The notes beneath the pieces were generated by a model. That model had not been told where the DNA came from and made no database searches. It saw nothing but the letters and a program-made list of their open reading frames with translations. This document shows positions 37,210 to 44,454 of a stretch of 64,000 bases of DNA, in pieces. Positions within the stretch are counted from its first letter, which is position 1. The number at the start of each line of letters is the position of its first letter. The translations under genes were made by a program, and so were the position numbers. This DNA comes from Pseudomonas sp. KK4 (GTDB lineage Bacteria; Pseudomonadota; Gammaproteobacteria; Pseudomonadales; Pseudomonadaceae), in the NCBI RefSeq assembly GCF_001984065.1, contig NZ_LYVP01000025.1:1-64000 (forward strand), read 5' to 3'.

Positions 37210-37269
37210 CCGGCTCCATGCCGGGCCGAACACAGATACCCCACTTCTACGAATCACGCCAGCCGGCGA
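37210..37269. repeat. 60-base direct repeat, copy 2
   Basis: Partner of 36624-36683. On the minus strand it reads into a CCCGGC-ATGGA-GCCGGG hairpin followed by TAATTTTTG, which looks like a small terminator or attenuator before the 52-residue gene. Confidence 0.75.
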
Positions 37270-37272
37270 GCA

Positions 37273-37668
37273 TCAGTTGAGGCCGAGGGCCCGAAGAAGC
37301 AGAAGCGCGTCATCGCGCGATAAAACCTTTATTGCCCAGTGCTCACCCCCAACCTTGTGCGAGTCATCAGTGAAGCTTTCAGGAAACTGAGTCTTGAGTA
37401 TGTCCTTAATGTAAAGCCTCATCTCGATCACAGGCGGGCGCCACTGGAACACCAGCTTTTTGTGGGAGGGCATTATCGAAAAGCACCATTCGCCATTCAG
37501 GTCGATGGCAATGGACCGCACCTCTTTTTGCGGCGACACCCTGCAGGTGACTTTATCAAAACAGGTCAAGGTGCCAACCAGTAGTGCGAACGCTTCCTTG
37601 ACCTCCTCGTTTTGGATGTACTCGTAAAACTCTGCAATCCGCTCCGAATACTCTGCACCTTTCAGCAT
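37273..37668 (-). CDS. Hypothetical protein of the accessory region
   Basis: 131 residues from MLKGAEYSERIAEFYEYIQN at 37668, preceded by GGAGG. A mixed helical and beta composition (CFSIMPSHKKLVFQWRPPVI), no signal peptide and no membrane segment are seen. It ends WAIKVLSRDDALLLLRALGLN-like text. I do not recognise a family. Base composition is lower in GC than the core genes on either side, in keeping with acquired DNA. Confidence 0.6.
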   Translation of the reverse strand: MLKGAEYSERIAEFYEYIQNEEVKEAFALLVGTLTCFDKVTCRVSPQKEVRSIAIDLNGEWCFSIMPSHKKLVFQWRPPVIEMRLYIKDILKTQFPESFTDDSHKVGGEHWAIKVLSRDDALLLLRALGLN

Positions 37669-37744
37669 CGCGCATTCCTCCACCCTAACCCTAAAACACT
37701 GTAGCCGTTTGGCGACGAGGCACACCGTCAATCACCCTAGCGCG

Positions 37745-37906
37745 ATGCACTACACCACCGACGTGTTCGATGGGGATCCGGATACCGAGTGCGGCGGCAA
37801 AGCCGTTGGTTGGTTCCATATGTCGCCGGACTGCACTCACCACAGCCAGACCGCTGGCGACCAGCCGCGCAAACGCAAAATACGCAACCTGTCATGGATT
37901 GGCCTG
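37745..37906 (+). pseudogene. Fragment of a phage C5 cytosine DNA methyltransferase
   Basis: The frame from ATG 37745 reads MHYTTDVFDGDPDTECGGKA, then WFHMSPDCTHHSQTAGDQPR and KRKIRNLSW. It resembles the region of phage cytosine-5 methyltransferases around the catalytic SPDC(K/T)HFSKAKG and KKIRxLAW. The catalytic Cys is present but flanking parts of the enzyme (normally more than 300 residues) are missing, so this is a remnant. Confidence 0.5.
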
Positions 37907-38109
37907 AAGTGGACCGGCAAAACCACCCAGACGATCGCCACGCCATCGAAAACTTGCATCAGCAGCACGCCGAACGCTTTTCGGACCAGCTTATTGCGTT
38001 TCGGGATCAGGCCTACGCGATGGGCACGAACCGAGGCGCAGCGATCGCCAAAGGTGGTGTCACCCTCGCGCCGACCGCGCAAACCGCTTGTATTTTGCGG
38101 GTCCGATGA
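37894..38109 (+). CDS. Small phage-type hypothetical protein
   Basis: 71-residue frame starting MDWPEVDRQNHPDDRHAIEN and continuing through FSDQLIAFRDQAYAMGTNRG. It looks coding (helical, charged) up to about residue 55, but no ribosome site is evident and it overlaps the methyltransferase fragment, so the N-terminus may be a deletion junction. Its end overlaps the DUF4406 pseudogene. Function unknown. Confidence 0.4.
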   Translation: MDWPEVDRQNHPDDRHAIENLHQQHAERFSDQLIAFRDQAYAMGTNRGAAIAKGGVTLAPTAQTACILRVR

Positions 38110-38380
38110 CTGGCTTCGAAGACTTCAACTTCCCCGCCTTCAAGATGGCCGCCGACCTGCGCGCCCACGGTTACGTCGTAGAAAACCCGGCAGAGCACGG
38201 TGTCGTCGAGGATGCAGATTGGGCTGACTACATGCGCGCCTGGGCGTGTGTGGAATGGTGGCGGTCTTGCCCGGGTGGGAAAACTCGAAAGGCGCCAGGC
38301 TCGAAGTGCACATTGCCCGCGAGCTCGGCATGCCGGTTGTGAATGCCCATGATCTGTTATCGATGGAGACTGCATTATGA
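38088..38380 (+). pseudogene. Frameshifted DUF4406 (nucleoside deoxyribosyltransferase-like) phage protein
   Basis: The first frame (TTG start, LYFAGPMTGFEDFNFPAF) carries the YxAGPMTG motif of DUF4406. It runs to YMRA at about 38240. The rest continues in another frame as GMVAVLPGWENSKGARLEVH, then IARELGMPVVNAHDLLSMET, and ends at TGA 38378-38380. Re-joining the two gives a normal-length DUF4406 protein of about 95 residues, so one or four bases seem lost near 38240-38250. Confidence 0.7.
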
Positions 38381-38404
38381 GCAACCGTTGCTCATACGAG
38401 TTGG

Positions 38405-38791
38405 CTATTGCTCTGGCGCTCGCCTGAACTCTTCTCGAGTAGGCATCGTCCAATCCGAAGCTCTTCTTTCATGGACCGATTCATCGCGGCTGTATCCACC
38501 GTATGTGAACATCAAAAGGTAAAACGCGAACGCCGTTGCGGCTAACGCTGCCCTGCCCATGGGGTTCGCATCCTTGGGTAGCCCACCCGGTCCGATACAG
38601 ACCCAGCCTCCTCGGAGGTAAGCAAATACTGCTTGGATGAACCATCCATGCACGAACAACGCCCCAAAGAAATTGCTCCAATCCCCAGAAAAACGCACAA
38701 AAGCGTTTACAAATGAAGCCGTAATCATCAACGACAGTAGCAAGTACCGATAGCGTCTCAAGAACGCCAAGGCGTCGCTTTCCATACCCAT
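38405..38791 (-). CDS. Small integral membrane protein of unknown function
   Basis: 128 residues (MGMESDALAFLRRYRY start; MESD at 38785 is an equal alternative). Three or four hydrophobic segments are seen: YLLLSLMITASFVNAFV, FFGALFVHGWFIQAVFAYL and AALAATAFAFYLLMFTYGG, then a charged tail. No family is recognised. It lies on the opposite strand to most of the phage remnants and may be a cargo gene. Confidence 0.55.
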   Translation of the reverse strand: MGMESDALAFLRRYRYLLLSLMITASFVNAFVRFSGDWSNFFGALFVHGWFIQAVFAYLRGGWVCIGPGGLPKDANPMGRAALAATAFAFYLLMFTYGGYSRDESVHERRASDWTMPTREEFRRAPEQ

Positions 38792-38931
38792 AAGACTCTA
38801 TCCCTTCGATTGGTCTAGCTTCCCTCGGCACAACGCCTACCAAGCGCCGTAGGGGCGAGCCAATTCTAAGTCAAAAACTAATTTAAACCCTCCCCTTCAA
38901 AGTCAGCCGCTATAGCGGCAAGGACGAAGTC

Positions 38932-39246
38932 ATGCCTGAAGAAAAGTTGATTGGTCCCGTAGAAGTCGTGCGAGACGAGGACGGCTACTGGTATCACCCA
39001 GACCTTCCTGAATTCGATGAGGACGCTGAGGCTTGGAAAGCATGGCTCGAAGCCCAGGGCCTGAAGGTGATCGGCTGGACCATGGATTCCGACTTGGACG
39101 CCCATCCTTACTGGGAAGACGGCGAGGCTCACTGCCTCGGCTGGGAGCCAGAGACGCCGCCCGATGATGGCTGGTTCCTGCTCGGCATTTTCGACACGGA
39201 CGACGGCCCATATGTGCAGTGGGCACGCCTCGAGGTGGCGCCATGA
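38932..39246 (+). CDS. Phage-type hypothetical acidic protein
   Basis: 104 residues, very acidic and Trp-rich (MPEEKLIGPVEVVRDEDGYW, EDAEAWKAWLEAQGLKVIGW, DDGWFLLGIFDTDDGPYVQW). AAGGA precedes the start. I recall similar proteins in Pseudomonas prophages, without known function. It overlaps the next gene by four bases (ATGA), so this pair keeps the original phage operon order. Confidence 0.65.
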   Translation: MPEEKLIGPVEVVRDEDGYWYHPDLPEFDEDAEAWKAWLEAQGLKVIGWTMDSDLDAHPYWEDGEAHCLGWEPETPPDDGWFLLGIFDTDDGPYVQWARLEVAP

Positions 39247-39512
39247 GCCGCAGCGGATACAGCGATGACTGCGAAAACTGGAGCCTGATCTGCTGGCGGG
39301 GCGCGGTTAATTCGGCCATCAAGGGCAAGCGCGGCCAGGCGTTCCTGATCGAGCTGCGCGACGCGCTGGACGCCATGCCGGTGAAGCGCCTGACGACAAA
39401 CACACTCGAAGCCGACGGCGAGTTCTGCACCCTGGGTGCGCTCGGCGATGTTCGTGCAGACTCACTGAATCCATGTGCAGTTCACTTTGTCGAGCCATCG
39501 TTTTGCTTTTGA
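39243..39512 (+). CDS. Phage-type hypothetical protein, probably truncated
   Basis: 89 residues from ATG 39243 (MSRSGYSDDCENWSLICWRG, then AIKGKRGQAFLIELRDALDA and ADGEFCTLGALGDVRA). The opening matches a common prophage protein whose usual length, from memory, is about 150 residues. After GDVRA the sequence (DSLNPCAVHFVEPSFCF) no longer fits, so the 3' part was replaced by other DNA near 39460. Confidence 0.6.
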   Translation: MSRSGYSDDCENWSLICWRGAVNSAIKGKRGQAFLIELRDALDAMPVKRLTTNTLEADGEFCTLGALGDVRADSLNPCAVHFVEPSFCF

Positions 39513-39522
39513 ATTTAGAATG

Positions 39523-40001
39523 TCAATTTGGCAGCTTTCTTACAGTTGTGTCTTGATCGTCGGGGTACAAGTAAGGGAAACGTTTCTTATCCAAGATAAG
39601 AGCTGTAGCGGTCCCCTCCATGTAACCGTTTACGCAGCGGTTACCAGCGGGTGCGGCCCCTCTCCAGGGCACGATGTGCAAATCAACTTTGGTAATACCA
39701 GTCGCCCCAGAGCATTTGCCTTGAATTTCAACGTGTTCGTCAGTAGTTGAACGTTCCCATCGGTTAGAAGCCCCGCAATACACATTTTTATGTGTACCTG
39801 TTTGAGTACCGTCCCGAAGCTCTCTGGGGTGCCGCCATACGCGCTATGTACCTCATGCACATTTGCCTTAATGCTCTTCCACTCTGCTTCGGAAGCGGTC
39901 GCAGCAGTCTCTATGTCGTCACGCCGTGTATCCGGCAAGTGGCTTTCGCATCCAGATAGAGAACCAATTAGAACAGCAAGGCCGACAGCATAAAAACGCA
40001 T
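39523..40001 (-). pseudogene. Probable frameshifted small lipoprotein
   Basis: The first frame from ATG 40001 has a lipoprotein signal (LAVLIGSLSGC) and continues to about FGTVLKQ near 39800. The plausible remainder lies in another frame: THKNVYCGASNRWERSTTDE, then VEIQGKCSGATG and PAGNRCVNGYMEGTA, ending KLPN at 39523. Joined, they give a lipoprotein of about 155 residues with paired cysteines. The first frame also stays open to 39630, so an intact 123-residue protein remains possible. Confidence 0.4.
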
Positions 40002-40122
40002 CCATGAAACTCCCTAATTAGAAAGCCTCAAATGATAGCAGTCAGCTATTCGACAGAGCGACTCTCAGCCTAACCCCACCCCACACAAGAGCGTGCCAGT
40101 GTAAGGCGGGCGAGGAATTCGC

Positions 40123-40619
40123 ATGTTCTACGAAAAATACCCACTGCGCGAAGTCGCGATAGAAGCCATCTCTGATATCGCCCAGCACTTGCCGCTTGAC
40201 TGCCAGATGTTCCTCATCATTTGCCGCCCCGGAAAGCTGACTTCGCCCTGGTTCTCCCTTCGTCAGAGGCGAACCTGAATAACGCGCTCGACGCACTGCG
40301 TCGCCAAGGCCTGAGCATCGACGACGACAACGCCTATAAGCGCGACGTGCTCGACTGTGTCGTCAGCGTACTTTCGCTCGGCGCGCAGAAGACCTGCCCA
40401 CATCCGGCAGGACACTGGGGCCAGCGCTTCTGGGGTATCGGCCGCGAGGAGCGCGGACTTCACGAAGAACTCGTCGCCGCACTGAACCTCACCCGCGAGA
40501 ACCTGGGCGCCTGCCAGGCAACCATCCACCTGGCCGGCGGCTTCGATCCTGCCTATGTGAATGACGCCCAAGCGGCCATGAAGATCGCGGACGCGGTCCT
40601 GGCTAAGGCCGGCGCATAA
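40123..40619 (+). pseudogene. Frameshifted phage-type hypothetical gene
   Basis: From ATG 40123 (AGGA upstream) the frame reads MFYEKYPLREVAIEAISDIA, then DCQMFLIICRPGK, and stops at 40276-40278. The following frame continues as ADFALVLPSSEANLNNALDA, RRQGLSIDDDNAYKRDVLDC, and on to AKAGA at 40619. The two pieces fit end to end as one protein of about 165 residues if a single-base change occurred near 40235-40250. The family is found in Pseudomonas prophages, without known function. Confidence 0.6.
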
Positions 40620-40634
40620 CCCATCACCACTTGG

Positions 40635-40937
40635 TCAACGCTCACCGTCAAATACGCAGCGCGTTTGCAAACACCATAAACTGCATGCAACGGACGTTGG
40701 ATTGTAACTGGAGTATCGATGCCTGATTGCGGCGAAGCCGGGGCAAAACGTCAAAGGCTCACGCTTCTGCCAGCCCTCCTGGATCATAGCTGCCGCTTTG
40801 TCGCCGATCATCATGGCAGCAGCATTCGTATTTCCAGAGGGCAGATCCGGCATCCCCGATGCATCTGCGATACGCAATCCTTGAATGCCGCAAGGCCTCA
40901 GTCGAACATCGACAACTGCATCGAAGTCCGCCTCCAA
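40635..40937 (-). pseudogene. C-terminal fragment of a GMC-family oxidoreductase
   Basis: The frame reads [44 protein letters not shown]. This is the C-terminal signature of GMC oxidoreductases such as choline dehydrogenase ([26 protein letters not shown]). The FAD-binding and substrate domains are missing, so only about 15 percent of the gene survives. It is not a phage gene and marks another deletion in this region. Confidence 0.75.
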
Positions 40938-40949
40938 ATGACAGTGGTA

Positions 40950-41894
40950 TCAGCTCACCACTGCCCGCCAGGCAACCGCTAGCAACGCAAGGCCAAACAA
41001 TACAGAGATGATGAGCAATCGCTTGGCGAGACGTTTGTGCTCGGCAGCCTGTTGCTCCAGTCTCAGCTCCAGTGCGCCGATTTTCTCGAGGCCAGGCGCC
41101 AAATGCAGGCCAACTGACTGCTCGAGTTGTCCTGGTAACGCCTCGTTGAGAGCATTGAGCTTGCCCTCAATTCCCTCGCTATGCCTGATCAGCTTCTGCT
41201 GCTGATCTTGAGCGATACGCATCAACTTTTGGTCTCGGGCTTCCAAAGAATCGACTGCTGCCGATAAGGACTCAGCTACGTCTTTGCGGGCTTGTTCGAG
41301 TTGCTCAGCAATCGCTTCTTGAACGTGCTGATTGACCTGAACGATACGTTCTTCAGCGGCTTCTACACGTCGTACACAGCCGATCAAGTCGCGTGCTTGC
41401 GTAGCCGTAAGGCCTTTGGCTTCAAGCAGGCCCTGGTTGGCCGTGCGAATGTCCTGTTGCTGGACCGCCAATTGTTCTTGCTGGTCAAGAATCGTTGCGT
41501 TCTGCAGCGCCAGTTGTCGAGCCTGCTCTTCCAGACGCCGCTGCTGACCTAACAGGACATCCTGCTGGTCGCACAGCACCTTGGAAACGGCCGTGTTAAA
41601 GATCAGCAACTGCGAGGAGTGCCGATTGAGGTTGGAAATCTCCGTCGTCAGGCTGAGCTGAGCATCTTTGATCTTGTCTTCAGTGTTATTCCACCAATTG
41701 CTCAGGACGTTCTGAGAGCTTTTCTCGTTACGCGCTCTTTGCAGTGCATCGTTGGCACTTTGGGTCTGGTTCTGAGCATCGACCACAGCACCGATCAGCT
41801 CCTTCACACAACTGCTACCGATGACCGATTCGGACAAATCCGCTCGAGAAAGAGCGGTTACGATCTGGATTTCCTTGCCTGTCAAACTGCTCAT
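40950..41894 (-). CDS. Coiled-coil protein with C-terminal membrane anchor
   Basis: 314 residues from MSSLTGKEIQIVTALSRADL at 41894; the longer frame upstream lies within the HNH gene. After a globular N-terminus of about 60 residues comes long heptad-rich helix (residues about 60-285: QQRRLEEQARQLALQNATIL, LDQQEQLAVQQQDIRTANQG and so on). One transmembrane helix lies at the end (about 293-311, LLIISVLFGLALLAVAWRAV). It should be tail-anchored in the inner membrane with the coiled coil in the cytosol. It starts four bases after the HNH-membrane gene and is the last gene of a three-gene operon. No known family is recognised. Confidence 0.8.
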   Translation of the reverse strand: MSSLTGKEIQIVTALSRADLSESVIGSSCVKELIGAVVDAQNQTQSANDALQRARNEKSSQNVLSNWWNNTEDKIKDAQLSLTTEISNLNRHSSQLLIFNTAVSKVLCDQQDVLLGQQRRLEEQARQLALQNATILDQQEQLAVQQQDIRTANQGLLEAKGLTATQARDLIGCVRRVEAAEERIVQVNQHVQEAIAEQLEQARKDVAESLSAAVDSLEARDQKLMRIAQDQQQKLIRHSEGIEGKLNALNEALPGQLEQSVGLHLAPGLEKIGALELRLEQQAAEHKRLAKRLLIISVLFGLALLAVAWRAVVS

Positions 41895-41898
41895 TGCA

Positions 41899-43566
41899 TT
41901 ACCTTGCCTTAAAAAAATCATCAAGCATTGCGTGGGTGTCATCCAGATACGCGACCATCTGGTGCGTTTCCTTGACTTGTGCTTTGGCCGTCTCGATGGA
42001 AGCAGCAAGACTGAACGCGGTTGCTTGGGAAGCTTGCTTAGCATTACCCAGCACACTTTCGACGTACTCGTAACTGCTCATAGATTCGGCATATTTGCCG
42101 ATGGATCTCAGAGAGACGTCGGCTTGTCCCATCAAATCGCTCGCCAACCGTTCGGCCAAGCGACCGTCAAGCGTGATCGCATCCAGCAATTTTTCGTCGT
42201 AGCCGTAGCGGTATCGCTCGAACAGGTTATCCAACTGATAGGCCAAAAAGGCACTGAGCAACCCAGTCAACATGCCGACCAGCACACTCGCGACGATATC
42301 GGCGACTGGTAGCAGCAATGGCAGCGTCTTCAAGAAGGTCGCCACACTCTCTTGCAGGAGAAACCCCACACTGGTAACCACTACCGTCGTGAGTATTTTC
42401 AAACCTTCCTGGATAGCTTGATCATTGGTCATCCCCTTGGGCGGAAACATGATCATCTTCATTGCTTTGACCAAGCCCAGAAGGCCGTCGCGAATGATCG
42501 TGACGAAGCGCTTGGCGGTAGACAGAAAGTTGTTGATCAGGAACGTGATCAAATTGCTCATGAACCCGCTGACTCCCCCCTGAAGGGCCTGGGAGGCAGC
42601 GTCTGGGATTTTTTTCACGACCGATGCGATAACCCGCTGCAGACGCTCTTTGATCTCCTCAAACAGTGACTTGCCTGCGCTGACCCCGGCCTTGATCAAC
42701 ACCTTGAACTCATTGAAAAGACCGTTGACCAGTTCGGTCAGTAACACGCCCATCGATTGTCTCAGTCCCATCATCGCTGCCTGCTTACCACCGGTAGTGA
42801 AGAGCTCACCAGCCTGTTTTTTTAGCAGTGCTCTGTTGGCAGTACGATCTGCATGCGCCCGGGCTTTCTGATAGGCCGCATCAACCAATGCCGGATCGAG
42901 TCCGAACTCGTCTGCGTTGGTACTTCCATCAGGGCGTTCACGATTCGCCCACTCGTCCAGATCGTGAGCTTTTTTCGATCCGTTGGCAGGTTTGTTGGTC
43001 AGTGCAAGGTTGTCATCGTCGTTGACCATTTTTCGCATGCGCCCGGCATCGACGCGCTGCTCGCCCGTCGCAGGGTCGACTACTACATCCCCAAGGGCTA
43101 GATGGTTCTTGGCGGTGCGGTGGGTCTCGCCAATAGAGACCACGTGATCCAACTCAACGGTGACGGTCTCACCCCGGTGCGTTTTGGTCGTACCGTCGCT
43201 TGCCACCTCGGCACCAGTGTACTCGTCACGCCCCTCGGCAATCCGCTCTGCACGTTTTTGCTCCCAGGTTTTACCTCCGGCAGCCTTGGCTTTCGTTTTG
43301 GTATCGATCTCGTACTGGGCGCGCGTCTGCTCGTCATACTCGGTCTTTGAGTGGGTGTGCAGAGCCCTATCTGACGCGGTCGCAACGTATTGATCGTCGT
43401 CTCGGGAAAAATTGTGCAGAGTGGTGACATTCCCACCGTTCTTGTCATCGAACATCGCCGTTGACAGTCCAAAGGGCCCGATGATTTGCCCGATGACTTG
43501 TTGCTGGCAATCGCTGAATAATTTTTGAAGGCGCTGCTCGCGCATTTCAGTAAGCGTCAGATCCAT
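41899..43566 (-). CDS. HNH-motif protein with C-terminal membrane region
   Basis: 555 residues. The N-terminal region (residues 1-60, GPFGLSTAMFDDKNGGNVTT) precedes an HNH-like nuclease motif: D140-H141 in VELDHVVSIGETHRTAKNHL, N186 in DDDNLALTN, and N195, K198 and H201 in NGSKKAHDLDEW. Then comes GGKQAAMMGLRQSMGVLLTE (about 259-278) and hydrophobic segments at about 335-348, 391-407 and 412-443, followed by a helical tail. I recall uncharacterised enterobacterial relatives with the same HNH and GLRQALG blocks. Joining a nuclease to a membrane module suggests an effector that acts after a trigger. It follows the SMI1/KNR4 gene by seven bases. Confidence 0.75.
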   Translation of the reverse strand: MDLTLTEMREQRLQKLFSDCQQQVIGQIIGPFGLSTAMFDDKNGGNVTTLHNFSRDDDQYVATASDRALHTHSKTEYDEQTRAQYEIDTKTKAKAAGGKTWEQKRAERIAEGRDEYTGAEVASDGTTKTHRGETVTVELDHVVSIGETHRTAKNHLALGDVVVDPATGEQRVDAGRMRKMVNDDDNLALTNKPANGSKKAHDLDEWANRERPDGSTNADEFGLDPALVDAAYQKARAHADRTANRALLKKQAGELFTTGGKQAAMMGLRQSMGVLLTELVNGLFNEFKVLIKAGVSAGKSLFEEIKERLQRVIASVVKKIPDAASQALQGGVSGFMSNLITFLINNFLSTAKRFVTIIRDGLLGLVKAMKMIMFPPKGMTNDQAIQEGLKILTTVVVTSVGFLLQESVATFLKTLPLLLPVADIVASVLVGMLTGLLSAFLAYQLDNLFERYRYGYDEKLLDAITLDGRLAERLASDLMGQADVSLRSIGKYAESMSSYEYVESVLGNAKQASQATAFSLAASIETAKAQVKETHQMVAYLDDTHAMLDDFFKAR

Positions 43567-43573
43567 GGAAGCC

Positions 43574-44083
43574 TCAGGCGCACAAACGGTTGGCGAAGGC
43601 TTTGAACCATGCGGAGAAATCTGGTGCTTTCACCGAGCGTCGGGGGAATTCGTGGGAATAGCTTATTACCTGGCCGTGGTTCCCTTCGCGTGTCGGCGCT
43701 AGGTCAAGACAGAGATTGTCACCGGCCCCATTAGCCGCGAAAGGAATCCAATGAGGATCCCACCAGGCATGACGCACCGCAGGGTCTGGCTTGCCCAATG
43801 GCTCATCAAGATCGCCTCGATCCAACAGTCGGCGCAAGGCTGACCATTCGAGGCCGATTTTGCGCGCTGAAAGAAATTCATAGCCCTCAAACAACCATTC
43901 AGCGCCACCCCGCTGCCCGTCGTGCCGCATCAGACACGTCTTGAAGTCATCAGGCAATGTCACACCCAACAGTTTCTCGAGCTCATGGATCTGGGCGCTA
44001 GACGCCGGAGGATTAAGGTCGTCCAGTTGCTCTGGATTGTTGGTCTTCAGAAAAGTCTCAAGTTCATGCCATAGCTGTTGCAA
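43574..44083 (-). CDS. SMI1/KNR4 (SUKH)-family protein
   Basis: 169 residues from a TTG at 44083 with GGAGG upstream (TTG CAA CAG, QQLWHELETFLKTNNPEQLD). An ATG at 44152 is also in frame but lacks family-like sequence. The SUKH signature is clear: LNPPASSAQIHELEKLLGVT, LPDDFKTCLMRHDGQRGG and a Trp-rich C-terminal half (AWWDPHWIPFAANGAGDNLC, LDLAPT). Such proteins are often immunity proteins in toxin systems. Here it is the first gene of the operon, so it may guard the host from the HNH protein or act as sensor; this is inference. Confidence 0.85.
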   Translation of the reverse strand: MQQLWHELETFLKTNNPEQLDDLNPPASSAQIHELEKLLGVTLPDDFKTCLMRHDGQRGGAEWLFEGYEFLSARKIGLEWSALRRLLDRGDLDEPLGKPDPAVRHAWWDPHWIPFAANGAGDNLCLDLAPTREGNHGQVISYSHEFPRRSVKAPDFSAWFKAFANRLCA

Positions 44084-44396
44084 AGTAATCCTCCATGATC
44101 GCCGCAACGCGCAGCTTTTCGTTAATTCTGACTGATAGCACTTAGATACCACTCAATATCGTGCCCTAACAATCCTGGCTTGTCATGTCCACTTTAGCCA
44201 TGTTCGAACACTGCATTCCGTGCCTGACGACTCGCACCACTGCGCTTTGGCCAAAACCTGTCAATACTTCCCTGTGGCCTGACAAAAAAAAGACTCAAGC
44301 AGACGTTTCCACCCCCTCTGCAAAATTCCCTGCTCACCCGCCACTGTGGGCAGGCGCGGCAAAGCAGCGAAGTCCGTTTTATTTTGAATTTATGAT

Positions 44397-44425
44397 TTAA
44401 CTAGATAGTTAGCTATCTATATAAT
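44397..44425 (+). promoter_or_regulatory. Promoter of gcd with operator-like palindrome in the spacer
   Basis: A perfect -10 box TATAAT lies at 44420-44425 and TTAACT (4 of 6 consensus) at 44397-44402, spaced 17 bases. TAGATAG-TTAG-CTATCTA, a perfect inverted repeat (44402-44419), fills the spacer, the classic place for a repressor site. The rest of the 371-base gap (44084-44454) holds the upstream region of the SMI1/KNR4 operon; I see no further gene in it. Confidence 0.6.
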
Positions 44426-44454
44426 GCACTCATCATTTCAACGGGACGTTCAAC

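Noticed and set aside
44185..44400. 71-codon plus-strand frame between the SMI1/KNR4 gene and gcd
   Set aside because: No ribosome site, no family resemblance and a composition unlike coding sequence; it lies in a promoter-bearing gap.
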